64,000 bases of DNA from Aureibacter tunicatorum (GTDB lineage Bacteria; Bacteroidota; Bacteroidia; Cytophagales; Cyclobacteriaceae): assembly GCF_036492635.1 (NCBI RefSeq), contig NZ_AP025309.1, positions 1 through 64,000 of the forward strand, read 5' to 3'. Position 1 is the stretch's first letter. Each line of letters starts with the position of its first letter. The translations under genes were made by a program, and so were the position numbers. The notes beneath the pieces were generated by a model. It searched no databases. It worked only from the letters and a program-made list of their open reading frames with translations, and was not told the DNA's origin. Shown here piece by piece: positions 30,991 through 40,500 of the stretch.

Positions 30991-33279
30991 ATGAAAAAGA
31001 TTTTGCTTTCATTATCTCTTTTTTGGCTTTTTTCAGCTTGTCATACCAAAGTTGATGAACTTAGTAATAACATTGCTATCATTCCGCAACCGGTAACGTT
31101 GGATATTAAAAAAGGAAACTTTGAATTGAGTTCAGCAACTCGAATTATATTTGAAAAAAGCCAAACCTCAAATGCTGATTTTCTAAGATCTTATTTACAT
31201 ACAGCCACAGGTGTGAATTTTGACTTGAAGGAAGCTAATGAACCATCAAAAGGGGCAATATTTTTGACTTTGGACAAAAGCCTAAAACCATCCCAGTATA
31301 CTCTAAATATTGCTGAAAATCAAATTATCATCAAAGGAGGAGATGATAAAGCTGTGTTTTATGGAGTCCAATCTCTCAGACAATTACTGCCTCCATCCTT
31401 TGAGAAGTCCGGAAATACCAGTGATATTTATTTATTGCCCAATGTAAATATAAAAGATTGGCCACGATTTCCTTACAGAGGCTTGCACTTGGATGTTGGA
31501 CGCCATTTTATGAGTAAAGAGTTCATTAAGAAGTATATTGATATGCTCGCTTTGCACAAGATGGATAAATTTCATTGGCACCTAACAGAAGGTCAAGGTT
31601 GGAGAATAGAAATAAAGAAATATCCCAAGCTTACTGATATTGGCGCTTGGCGTACAGAATTGAATGGTGATAAATACGGAGGTTTCTATACACAAGAAGA
31701 CATTAAAGAGATTGTGGAGTATGCTCAGGAAAATTATATAACAATCATTCCTGAAATTGAATTTCCTGGACATTCATTGGCAGCTATGGCCGCTTATCCT
31801 GAACTTTCATGCACTGGGGGACCTTTTGATGTAAGAGCTTCGTGGTGTGTGGGCTTATCAGAAGACGTTTATTGCCCTGGCACTCCTAAGACTTTTGAAT
31901 TTATGGAAAACGTATTGGCTGAGGTTATAGATTTATTTCCGAGCGAATACATACATATCGGCGGTGATGAGTGTCCAAAGTCTCGATGGATGGAATGTTC
32001 CAAATGCAAGAGTCTTATGGATAAGGAAGGAATTGCAGATGGCGAAGAGCTTCAAAGCTATTTTATCAAACGGATAGAGAAGGTTCTAAATAAACATAAC
32101 CGAAAAATGATCGGATGGGATGAAATTCTAGAAGGAGGACTTGCTGAAACGGCTACTGTAATGTCTTGGCGAGGAGAAGAAGGAGGAATCGAAGCTGCGA
32201 AAATGGGAAGGGATGTGATTATGACGCCAAATAGCCATATGTACTTTGATTATTATCAAGGCAATCCTGTATTTGAGCCTAAGGCTTTTGATGATCGAAT
32301 AAATTTAAGAAAAGTATATGAATATGATCCAGTGCCATCATCTTTAAGTACTGATGAAAAGCAACGTATTATAGGCGTTCAAGCAAACTTGTGGACAGAA
32401 TTTATGCCAAATGAATCTCAAGTGGAATATATGACATTTCCTCGTATAGCGGCACTTGCGGAAGTCGCTTGGACTCCTTTAGAAAATAAATCATGGGAGA
32501 AATTCATGTTAAGAATACCTAAAATGATGCAAAGATATGAAGCCTTAGGAATCAATTATTCTAAATCTGTCTATACACCAGAACTCAAAGAAAGTTTTGA
32601 TAATACTAGAAAAGAAATAAAAGTAACGCTAAGCACGAATGAGCCTAGAGCAAAAATATACTATACTTTGGATGATTCTAATCCAGATCCAGAAAATGCG
32701 ATAGAATACTCCGATCCAATTATTATCAATACAACCTCAACTCTCAAGGCATGTCTATATCTGAATGGGAAACCTCTCAGCAATATAATTTCAAAGACTT
32801 ATGAGATAAATAAATCGATTGGCAGAAAGGTTGTTTTTGGTAATCCTCCTTCAAAAAGTTATCAAGGCACTGGAGAATTCAACCTTGTCAATGGAGTGAG
32901 AGGCTCTATTGCTTATAATGATGGACAATGGAATGGGTTCAAAAATGATTTTGAGTGCACAATTGATTTAGGAAATTTACATCATATTTCAAGTGTGAGG
33001 TCAGGATTTCTTCAAGACCTTTCCAAATGGATAGCTGTACCGGAATATTTTGAGGTGTATACTTCTAAAGACGGTGTTAAATTCAGTAAAGCTGGCAAAA
33101 AAGATTTACCACTACCCAGACATATTAATGGCAGCTCGATATTGGATGTGTTAATAGAATTTGAACCTTTGCAAGCTAGATATATCAAAGTATTAGCTAA
33201 AAGTTCTACATTGCCAAAAGAGCATAATACGTCTGATCTGCATTCTTGGATCTTCGTGGATGAAATCATTATCGATTAA
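30991..33279 (+). CDS. GH20 beta-N-acetylhexosaminidase lipoprotein
   Basis: A 762-residue exo-hexosaminidase releasing terminal beta-GlcNAc or beta-GalNAc. Lipobox LFSAC (Cys17) places it on a membrane. Order: GH20b alpha/beta domain (~28-150), GH20 TIM barrel (~160-510), chitobiase-type C-terminal domain (~540-610, YYTLDDSNPDPENA) and an F5/8 type C-like carbohydrate-binding domain (~615-760, with RSGFLQDLSKWIAVPEYFEVY split across strands). The substrate-assisted catalytic pair is Asp326-Glu327 in HIGGDECPKSRW; GLHLDVGRHF and FHWHLTEGQGWR are also diagnostic. It is a lone plus-strand gene next to the glycan locus, which suggests hexosamine in the target polysaccharide or a separate chitin/GAG role. 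Confidence 0.95.
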   Translation: MKKILLSLSLFWLFSACHTKVDELSNNIAIIPQPVTLDIKKGNFELSSATRIIFEKSQTSNADFLRSYLHTATGVNFDLKEANEPSKGAIFLTLDKSLKPSQYTLNIAENQIIIKGGDDKAVFYGVQSLRQLLPPSFEKSGNTSDIYLLPNVNIKDWPRFPYRGLHLDVGRHFMSKEFIKKYIDMLALHKMDKFHWHLTEGQGWRIEIKKYPKLTDIGAWRTELNGDKYGGFYTQEDIKEIVEYAQENYITIIPEIEFPGHSLAAMAAYPELSCTGGPFDVRASWCVGLSEDVYCPGTPKTFEFMENVLAEVIDLFPSEYIHIGGDECPKSRWMECSKCKSLMDKEGIADGEELQSYFIKRIEKVLNKHNRKMIGWDEILEGGLAETATVMSWRGEEGGIEAAKMGRDVIMTPNSHMYFDYYQGNPVFEPKAFDDRINLRKVYEYDPVPSSLSTDEKQRIIGVQANLWTEFMPNESQVEYMTFPRIAALAEVAWTPLENKSWEKFMLRIPKMMQRYEALGINYSKSVYTPELKESFDNTRKEIKVTLSTNEPRAKIYYTLDDSNPDPENAIEYSDPIIINTTSTLKACLYLNGKPLSNIISKTYEINKSIGRKVVFGNPPSKSYQGTGEFNLVNGVRGSIAYNDGQWNGFKNDFECTIDLGNLHHISSVRSGFLQDLSKWIAVPEYFEVYTSKDGVKFSKAGKKDLPLPRHINGSSILDVLIEFEPLQARYIKVLAKSSTLPKEHNTSDLHSWIFVDEIIID

Positions 33280-33357
33280 AATCAATTGAGATTTTATTCA
33301 TTAAATTAGTGTCATATTATATTTGACCGTTTGTCAATCTCATAATTAAGAAAATAA

Positions 33358-33377
33358 GGGCAAGCCAAAACTTGCCC
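33358..33377. terminator. Bidirectional terminator between GH20 and immunity gene
   Basis: GGGCAAG (33358-33364), loop CCAAAA, CTTGCCC (33371-33377). Read on the minus strand it is followed by TTATTTTCTT, so it probably ends the minus-strand toxin/immunity array; it also lies 79 bases past the GH20 stop. Confidence 0.7.
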
Positions 33378-33381
33378 ATTT

Positions 33382-34790
33382 CTAAATATCAAGTGCCTTT
33401 TGTGCTTGTGCTTGTGCTAAGAACTCTTGATTTCCAATGTTGAGATGCCAACCTGAGTAGGCTTTTGTCTGTATCATCCAATCAAATAAAGTAGGCAAAT
33501 CACAATTCAAGTCCAAAGGCTTATAGCTATCAGGCACATACTTTCTATCCGTTTTAATCAAATACATACGAGTTTTACCATCGACTATTCTCCATGCCAT
33601 AAAATGGTTTGGATAAGCAGGGTCATCGCTCTCTGTATGTGCCCAAACGTTTATTTTCATTAATTCGGGATAAGAACTTTCGTTTAAAGTCTCACTTTGA
33701 TATTCCCAATATTCTCCAAGTGCTTGCTTGTTGTTAGAACCTCCTTTATCCAGCCATTCATGGTATCTAAGAAAGTCCAATAGATGACGATCATCTCCAA
33801 TAATCGTTCTAGGGGGGAGAACATTAAGAATATCTGTTCCAAAAACACGATATCCAGGGAAGATAGAAATCAATATATTTTTTTCTTTGATTCTATAAGA
33901 AATTGTTGCTCCTCCCACTTCCATATAAAAAGCCAATATATCGTCGGGCAATGTGTCATTGCGTTCGTCTTCAACACATTCCATTTGCAAAAGGCTTTTT
34001 TGACCAAATACGGACAAGGAAAGGCCTTCTACTTTTTGATTAAAATTTTCGTTGAATGTCTTATATAGTTTTTTCCTGAATCCGAATTGGGCAAATGTTT
34101 TTGATTTGTTCTCAAGCTGCTCGACTTCCTCTCTGAAAGAAAATTTGGAAAAATCAGCTTCGGGCAATAAGTATTCCATCATTCGGAAAAAACCATTGTA
34201 TCTTCTTTTGATATTTTCCGGTAGACTTTCAGCAACAAAAGCTTGCCAAAGCTCCATGCCTCTTGTCATTTCAAATAAATCATAATACTCTTTTAGATTT
34301 ATTCTCAATGGACATAATTCGCCATCTTGGAACTTATAATATAGCTTATAATCTCCTTTTTGATCAATACGAATCAGTGTAGTGGCATCATGTCCAAAAC
34401 CTCTGCTTAAAATTCTATATTCTGGATTATTGGGCAAGAATTCACGCAAAGCACGAGAACCATAGCCTATTTCAGTGCTTTCTGTATAATCCCAAATGTA
34501 ATCTGATGCTAAATCTTCACCAGAAGCGTTTATACATCTTCCAAATTTTTCTTCATCCTCTCTGTAAAACCAAGTTGATCTTAAATGCCATGCATCAAAT
34601 GCGAAAACCTCTTTTAATTCATTGTTAAAAACGATATTACATTCTATGAAATCATCCTCATATGCTTTGTGATAATCATCAATAGATTTAAATTTAGTCT
34701 TTGTTAGTCCTGAATAAAATATCGGGTTTTATAATTTGAGTTATCTCTAATTTTAACTCCATCAAGCTTCAATCTTTCTTCTCTATTCAT
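33382..34790 (-). pseudogene. Immunity-like protein of displaced cassette, frameshifted
   Basis: The minus-strand reading starts at ATG 34788-34790 (MNREERLKLDGVKIRDNSNYK) and hits a stop at 34704-34706. Dropping one base in the AAAACCC run near 34725 continues it as PIFYSGLTKTKFKSIDDY and on to the stop at 33382, for about 470 residues in all. The reading frame after the shift is open over 1.3 kb and well conserved in character, so the disruption is recent or a sequencing error. The family is not recognised; a segment DILAFYMEVGGATISYRIKEK recalls SUKH/SMI1-type immunity proteins only weakly. It starts 2 bases after the stop of a toxin-tip ORF and is followed by a terminator, which is the position of an immunity gene. 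Confidence 0.55.
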
Positions 34791-34792
34791 AA

Positions 34793-35409
34793 TTAAAATT
34801 TCAGTACATTTGAAGAGTGCATTTCTTTTAAACGATCGACAAATCTTATATATCCATCTTGTTTTCTTTCTTCAATATTATTGGTATTAAAATAAGTCTG
34901 CAACCATGAACTATTGCTTCCATTGATGACATTCTTAAGATCATCCGCATTGACTTTAAACCATTCTTTGAAAGTACCATGTATTTTTTCAGCTGAGTCA
35001 AGACTTAAACCACCCCTAGCAATAAAGAATAGTTTGATACGTGCGATACTATTGTCCACATCATAATGCTTACTTCCAAATTGTGGAATTTCGGCATTAA
35101 CCCAATCATTTTTCACATCATGAACAGGCAGTATATATGGACTTGGAACATTTTGAGGCCTCTTATTCTTATTAGGCATCCATTTTTTTGTATTATCGTC
35201 AAAATCATATGTCCAAGCTGTGAACTTAATGTCTTTGGCATAAGAAGATATTTCAGGAAGTATCTTCAAGCTTGAAACGTCTGTCATCATCATCATAAGT
35301 GGTATTTATTTCCCATACGACCGTTTCTTTATCCCAGCTCTCCTCATAATTGAGACCTTGTCGTTCCAATACTCGATGCGGTTTTATAAAGATACTGGTA
35401 CTGAAATTA
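34793..35409 (-). pseudogene. Displaced toxin-tip fragment (cassette 3), frameshifted
   Basis: Directly after the minus-strand terminator at 35410-35437 an open frame without a plausible start reads NFSTSIFIKPHRVLERQGLN and on to EINTTYDDDD, then stops. A shift within the GATGATGATGA tract at ~35285-35300 continues it as TDVSSLKILPEISSYAKDIKF through to the stop at 34793. The ~200-residue product resembles no domain I can name. Lack of a start codon, position between a terminator and an immunity-like gene, and the 2-base gap to that gene all fit a C-terminal toxin tip left behind after tip replacement. Confidence 0.5.
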
Positions 35410-35437
35410 AAATCCCGACACATCAGCATCGGGATTT
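35407..35437 (-). terminator. Terminator after cassette-2 immunity gene
   Basis: A 9-bp stem (AAATCCCGA at 35410-35418, TCGGGATTT at 35429-35437) with a 10-base loop; on the minus strand it is followed by TTTTAATTT. It lies 24 bases past the stop of the immunity gene at 35461. Confidence 0.8.
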
Positions 35438-35460
35438 GTGATATAAATAATACGATTGGG

Positions 35461-35994
35461 TTATTTATCCTGCCAATAATCTTCTTTAGAATCATCATCA
35501 ACAGGCTCTATAAAACGTTGGGTTTCTACAAAGTCTCCAATGGTTTCGAAGGTAATATTGTTTTCTCCAGGACCTTCGCCCCATTCTTCTTTAACTAACA
35601 TAGGATCATCGAAATAATAATTTTTTGCAAATTTCCATAGACTACCTTCTTTAATTATGAAAAAGCAATCCATAAATCTAATCCTCCTTTTAGTGATAGG
35701 GTTCACTCCTGTTGTATAAGCCACATAGACATCGCCATATTCAGATCCTGCATAGTGACTTAGCTTAAGAAGTTTTCGAGGATTAGACATTTCAATATCT
35801 TTATATTGGTCATAATAACTTGCCTCTTGTTTTGATCTTCCACTTACAATTTTATTCTTAAATTTTATAGTACAATAAGTATTTAACTTTTTTAGCTCTG
35901 ATTCGAAAATATCATCACTAATTTGACATGCAGAATATTCTGTAATTATTTCTTGATAAAATACTTCATTTATAAAATCTATTACTTTTTTCAT
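35461..35994 (-). CDS. Probable immunity protein (NTF2-like)
   Basis: A 177-residue cytoplasmic protein. The central part (about 85-145) has the rhythm of an NTF2-like alpha+beta cone: GDVYVAYTTGVNPITKRR, RFMDCFFIIKEGSLWKFAKNYYF. That recalls NTF2-fold immunity proteins of polymorphic toxin systems, but I cannot confirm it. Its ATG lies 3 bases past the stop of the preceding toxin-tip reading frame (stop at 35998-36000) and a terminator follows. Position therefore supports an immunity role against the cassette-2 toxin more strongly than sequence does. Confidence 0.6.
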   Translation of the reverse strand: MKKVIDFINEVFYQEIITEYSACQISDDIFESELKKLNTYCTIKFKNKIVSGRSKQEASYYDQYKDIEMSNPRKLLKLSHYAGSEYGDVYVAYTTGVNPITKRRIRFMDCFFIIKEGSLWKFAKNYYFDDPMLVKEEWGEGPGENNITFETIGDFVETQRFIEPVDDDSKEDYWQDK

Positions 35995-35997
35995 TTC

Positions 35998-36917
35998 TTA
36001 TTTTTTTAAATAATCAGCTAAATATGAATCAATTTCTATCCTAATAGGCTTTTTTGGCAAAAGCTTTTTAATTCCTGAGTTAGAAATTAAATTACTTCCA
36101 ATTCCATTTTTTCGAATAGATTTAATTATATATTCAACATTCATACATGTCTGTGGAATACTTTTATGTTGTAAATTTTTATTTATTTCTTTAAGCTTAT
36201 CTTTAAGTTTATCTCCTTTTAAATTAGCTGCTTTAGATAATTCATTTTTAAGTATATCTGTGAGGTTATTTGTATATCAAATGTGGCAAAATCGGCATTA
36301 TAAGCAGCTTTCATTTCATCCTCAATATCCTCCATTGTCGCTCTTAAATTCTTTTCTGCTTTGCCCATCTCTTTTACATTGTAATCTTGAGAGGTGATCA
36401 GCAAATTAAGAGCTTTTTTATTACCAGGGCCTAAGAATGTATCAGCTAGTACATGAGAGGCACTAAACACAAAGTCTTCAGGGATTTTTTTGAACTTATC
36501 GGATTCTTTAACTTCCTTATGTGCTGTATCCTGTACTGCAGAATCTACATGACTTCGAGTATTTGGCTCTTTGATTACCACATTTTCACCCAGTACAGTA
36601 TGTTCTATCATTTTAGCTCCATTTACATCTTTTAATTTGATTTTGATAGTGAAGTCTCTCTGCTGTTTATTGCCATTGACTTGTGCATTATGATACCCTT
36701 TCATGATAAAAGTTGAATCTTCGATGCTGAATTCGAAATCATCAATATTATAGTCTTTATGATTTCTTACCAGATTAGCTCCGATATGCTTTCTTCTGTC
36801 TGGAATTTCTTTAGGTTCTAGCTTGTTATACTCTGTTGTTTTATCAAGACGACTCTGCGAAGGTTGTTGATCATCAAATCTTTTAATATATCCGGAGGAA
36901 TTACTTGTTTCACCAAC
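35998..36917 (-). pseudogene. Displaced nuclease-like toxin tip (cassette 2), frameshifted
   Basis: A minus-strand frame opens just inside the T-run of the terminator at 36916-36945 with no start codon (VGETSNSSGYIKRFDDQQ..), runs to about 36260, then needs a one-base shift to continue as LTDILKNELSKAANLKGDKL to the stop at 35998-36000. About 300 residues result. The segment FSASHVLADTFLGPGNKKAL, with LITSQDYN after it, resembles the H-x-x-x-D..GGPG..N core of DNA/RNA non-specific endonuclease toxin domains, giving a candidate catalytic His. An internal ATG at 36702-36704 could make a shorter protein. It is best read as a former C-terminal toxin module that lost its carrier, paired with the immunity gene directly downstream. 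Confidence 0.58.
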
Positions 36918-36945
36918 AAAAAAACACTAACTGATAAGCTAGTGT
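36916..36945 (-). terminator. Terminator after toxin/Tdi1 operon
   Basis: On the minus strand ACACTAGCT-TATC-AGTTAGTGT (one G-T pair) is followed by seven T (36918-36924). It lies 30 bases beyond the stop of the immunity gene at 36975. Confidence 0.8.
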
Positions 36946-36974
36946 AATTCTGTATTTATTTAACCTTTGAATGT

Positions 36975-37562
36975 TTATAATTGAGCAAGTATAAAAAGGT
37001 GAGGTAATAGCTTCTGCAATTGTAAATTATCTCTTGATTCTTCTCCTCCCAGAGCTAATGAAGGAACAAATACTGCGGCTTCATCATGTTTTATCAATTT
37101 GAATTTTTCAACTGCATTTTGTTCCATTTTTCCATAAAAATCCTTTTCCCATAACCAATTTGATGTAACATCAAAATTTAAAAAAACATCTAAGCTATTA
37201 CTTTTATACGTTTTTGTCCTTGTATGTATATTGAAATGAACAATATTTGGTCTTTTAGCAACTTCTACCCATTCCCATAAAAAAAGATTACCTGTAGCAG
37301 TTCTTGCAAACACTATAGCTCTATTGTCTATTTCTTTAAATTCTCTTACTATATCAGTGTATAGATCGGGGTTGACAATCCAAAATAACCCATTTTCATA
37401 TCCTGAAAAACCTATGTTTTCCCATATATCAATTATTATATCATGATTATCATCAGGTCCTTTAATTAAGTCTTTGTATTTAGACAAAGTAATATCAGGC
37501 ACCTCTTCATTATAAACTGGGGCACCCATTATTTCTAAAAAATCACTATATGACTTCTCCAT
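36975..37562 (-). CDS. Tdi1-type immunity protein (GAD-like/DUF1851)
   Basis: A 195-residue cytoplasmic protein. The N-terminal ~90 residues match the GAD-like domain (GAPVYNEEVPDITLSKYKDL) and the C-terminal part the T6SS Tdi1 immunity/DUF1851 domain (GLFWIVNPDLYTDIVREF, AIVFARTATGNLFLWEW). Tdi1 proteins neutralise Tde-type DNases carrying the Ntox15 domain. The gene overlaps the end of the large toxin gene by 17 bases, and that toxin has an Ntox15-like tip, so the cognate pairing is supported from both sides. A terminator follows directly. Confidence 0.88.
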   Translation of the reverse strand: MEKSYSDFLEIMGAPVYNEEVPDITLSKYKDLIKGPDDNHDIIIDIWENIGFSGYENGLFWIVNPDLYTDIVREFKEIDNRAIVFARTATGNLFLWEWVEVAKRPNIVHFNIHTRTKTYKSNSLDVFLNFDVTSNWLWEKDFYGKMEQNAVEKFKLIKHDEAAVFVPSLALGGEESRDNLQLQKLLPHLFILAQL

Positions 37563-40500
37563 TTTTCAAAGTTATTTTAATATTCATACTAGCATTGGCT
37601 GCAAATTTTTTTGTTTCGTTTTCTTTTTTCTTTATTTCATTTATTTGATTTCTTGTATTTATATTCAATTTTTTAGCTCGACTTCTCCATTGTGCTCCTA
37701 TCCACCTGTTCACAGGTGAATCTCCCAGTATACCAAGATCTTCAATATCTTTTTTAGATTTTATTTCGCCTTTTAATTTAACCCACTCATGATATCTAGA
37801 GCTTACAATAGGATCACCTCCAGCTATTTGATCTGGGTTATGAAGAACAGACTTACCTGACAAATATGCTTCAGCATATTCATTAGCATCTTTTTGAATT
37901 TGATCAATCTTTTCTCTACCAGATAAGTTTTTATACTTTTCTTTTAATTCTGAGTTTGATCTAGATTTTTGTATATATATTTTGATTAAATCATTTTTTA
38001 ATAACGCTTCAACTACTTTTATGTCCTTGTCTCCTTCTGGATCCCTTCCACTAGGATATTTTTTTCCTTCACTTTTATCTTTTTCTCGTCTATCTATAAA
38101 GCTTTGATGGTTATTTAACCAATAATTAGCTTTCATTTTATTTATTTCTGTTTTCTGTAGTTCAAGTTGACGTTTGTATTCAATTTTATATTTTATAAAT
38201 AAATCATTTTTCACTTCATCATTGCTATAATTTTTCATTGGCTCTAATGATTTAGTAGGTACTCTAAAAATGATATTATATTCTTCTAATTTAAATGATT
38301 CACCCTTACTTTCAGATGCCACTTCCATACCTGGTTCTTCTCCCCGGCTAGCTCTCCAATCGTACACCCATTTTTTTCCTTTTTGGACAGGGGTTATCGA
38401 TTTAAATATTGGGTATTTCTTCTTTGTTTTTTTAGCGACACCTTGGGCTTGTTTTTCAGTTAGTCCAACATTTGTATTAGATTCCTTTTTTTCTAAAGTA
38501 TGAAGATAATCCAAGCCTTTTTTTACTTTATCATCATGGTCTTTTTTGTTCTTGGACTTCTCAACGTCCTTCTTCTTAGGCTTCGACTTGTCTTTATTAA
38601 CAGAAGATTTTCCACCTTTGAATTTCTTGATTTTTTTGATGAACCAATCGATGATGTTGTCGATGGTTGGTTGTATTTTCTTTTTGACTTTGTTGATGAT
38701 CTTCTTGATTTTACCGACCACGCCTCCAAGGTTGAGGAGCTTGGCAAGGAATCCTAAAATAATCGGTATGGTCTTCGACAAGGATGCTTCAATCGCTTTG
38801 CTGGCCGCAGCGATATTGCCTGCGGCGATGGCTGCCACGGAGTCAAAAACAGATTCTGCAAAACTGATGATTCTTTGGAAATTATCCATAAAGAAAGTGA
38901 CTACCTTATAGATAGTTTCGGCAACTTTAAGCAGTCCTCCGACAGGGTTGGTCATCGCGACAATGGTCTTGACTCCTTCGGTCACTACTTTGGTGATCGC
39001 CCACTCTTTGAGTCCGTCGATAAAGGCGACTTTGACTTCTTCGGCTTTTTCCTTGAGCATATCCCAAAGCACCACGAGTCCGCCTTCTCTAACCTGCTTA
39101 ATGATCTCTATGCTTTGCTCCGCCATTTCGATGCCTTTGGCTACTTTAGGGCCTCCTTTGGCGATAATTTGCGCCTTGATCTGTTCCCAGCCAAGTCCCA
39201 TGACCTGCAAGGCCAAGTCGAATATGCCCTGCAAGTTGAACTGCTCCGGCATGTTGATGGACATCTTGCCCGTAGCGCCTGTCAACCAGCCTAAAAACCC
39301 TTCTTTAAGATGGCCTTGGATATTGTCTTTGAAGTTGCCAACTCCCGCGGATACGGCGCTAAGCACATTCTTGATGAAGCCTGCGGGATCAGCGAAAAAG
39401 GCCTGCACAGCTCCTTTGCCTTTCTCAAAAACAGATATGACTTTCTTAGGATCAACGCCGATCTTCTCAAAGAGCTCCTGAGCGAATAGCATAACCGCTT
39501 TCTCGGCCATGTCGCCCGCTTTATCCAACAGGCTTTTATTCTCTTCGATGATCTTGTCGATTTTCGCCTGTACTTTCTCGACCGCTTTTTTCTGTTTTTC
39601 CGCTAGTGTCTTTTTCAGCTCGGCCGCTTGTGTATTCACTTCCGCGGACAAAGCTTTCAATTGCTTCCTGATCGCCGCCGCGCTTTCGCCGATGCCTGTT
39701 CTCACCGCTTCCGGCAAACTCTTTTGATAAATGTCTATCTCCTCATGAGCTCCGCGTATGATGTCCTTGCACTCGTCGATTACCGACTGATTGGAGGCCG
39801 TGATCTCGGCGATGGCCTGATTGACGCTGGATTCGAAACGCGCTTTTTCCTGCGCGAACATAGCGCTCATGCCGGGAACATCCTCAATGCTCACTGTCAG
39901 CTTGCGCCACCAATCGACAATGGCATTGCTTTCTTCGTAATACTTGGTCGAAATAGCTTCCTGTTTGCGTTCCACATTGGCAGAAAATACCGCTTCTGCT
40001 TTGGCGACCCTGGCTTCAAATTTCTTCATGGAATCGCCATTGAGGATCTTGAGCTTGTCTTCGACTGTCTTCTTGGCTTTGCCGAATATGCCTTCTATAT
40101 GCTCGGTTGCTTGCTTTTTTTGTGCTTCAAGCGATCCTTTTCTTGTTTTCTGCTCATAGGATACATTGCCTAGCCTGCGTTTACGCCCGTCAATAATTTT
40201 TTTCTGACCGTCCTTGGACATTTGCTCAAGCTCCTGATCCGCCTGAGCGGACAAGCCTTGAGCGGTGGAGAGTATATCATCTCTTTGAGAGACATTTTGA
40301 GATTCCAATGCGTCAAGGTCCTTGACCATCAAAGCCAATGGGGTATCTCCTAATTCCTTTACAGCTTCCTTGTTGATGCCAGCTTGCTCAATGATGGACT
40401 GGCCTGCTTGAGCGTAAGCCTGCATGTCCAGATGTTTTTCAGTCATGCTCGGCACCAATCCTTTGCCTATTCCTTCCTTTTCAGCCGCCGATGGCTCCAT

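Noticed and set aside
35275-35310. Programmed frameshift at the GATGATGATGA tract
   Set aside because: Two other displaced cassettes show unrelated frameshifts, so simple decay or sequence error is more likely than programmed recoding.
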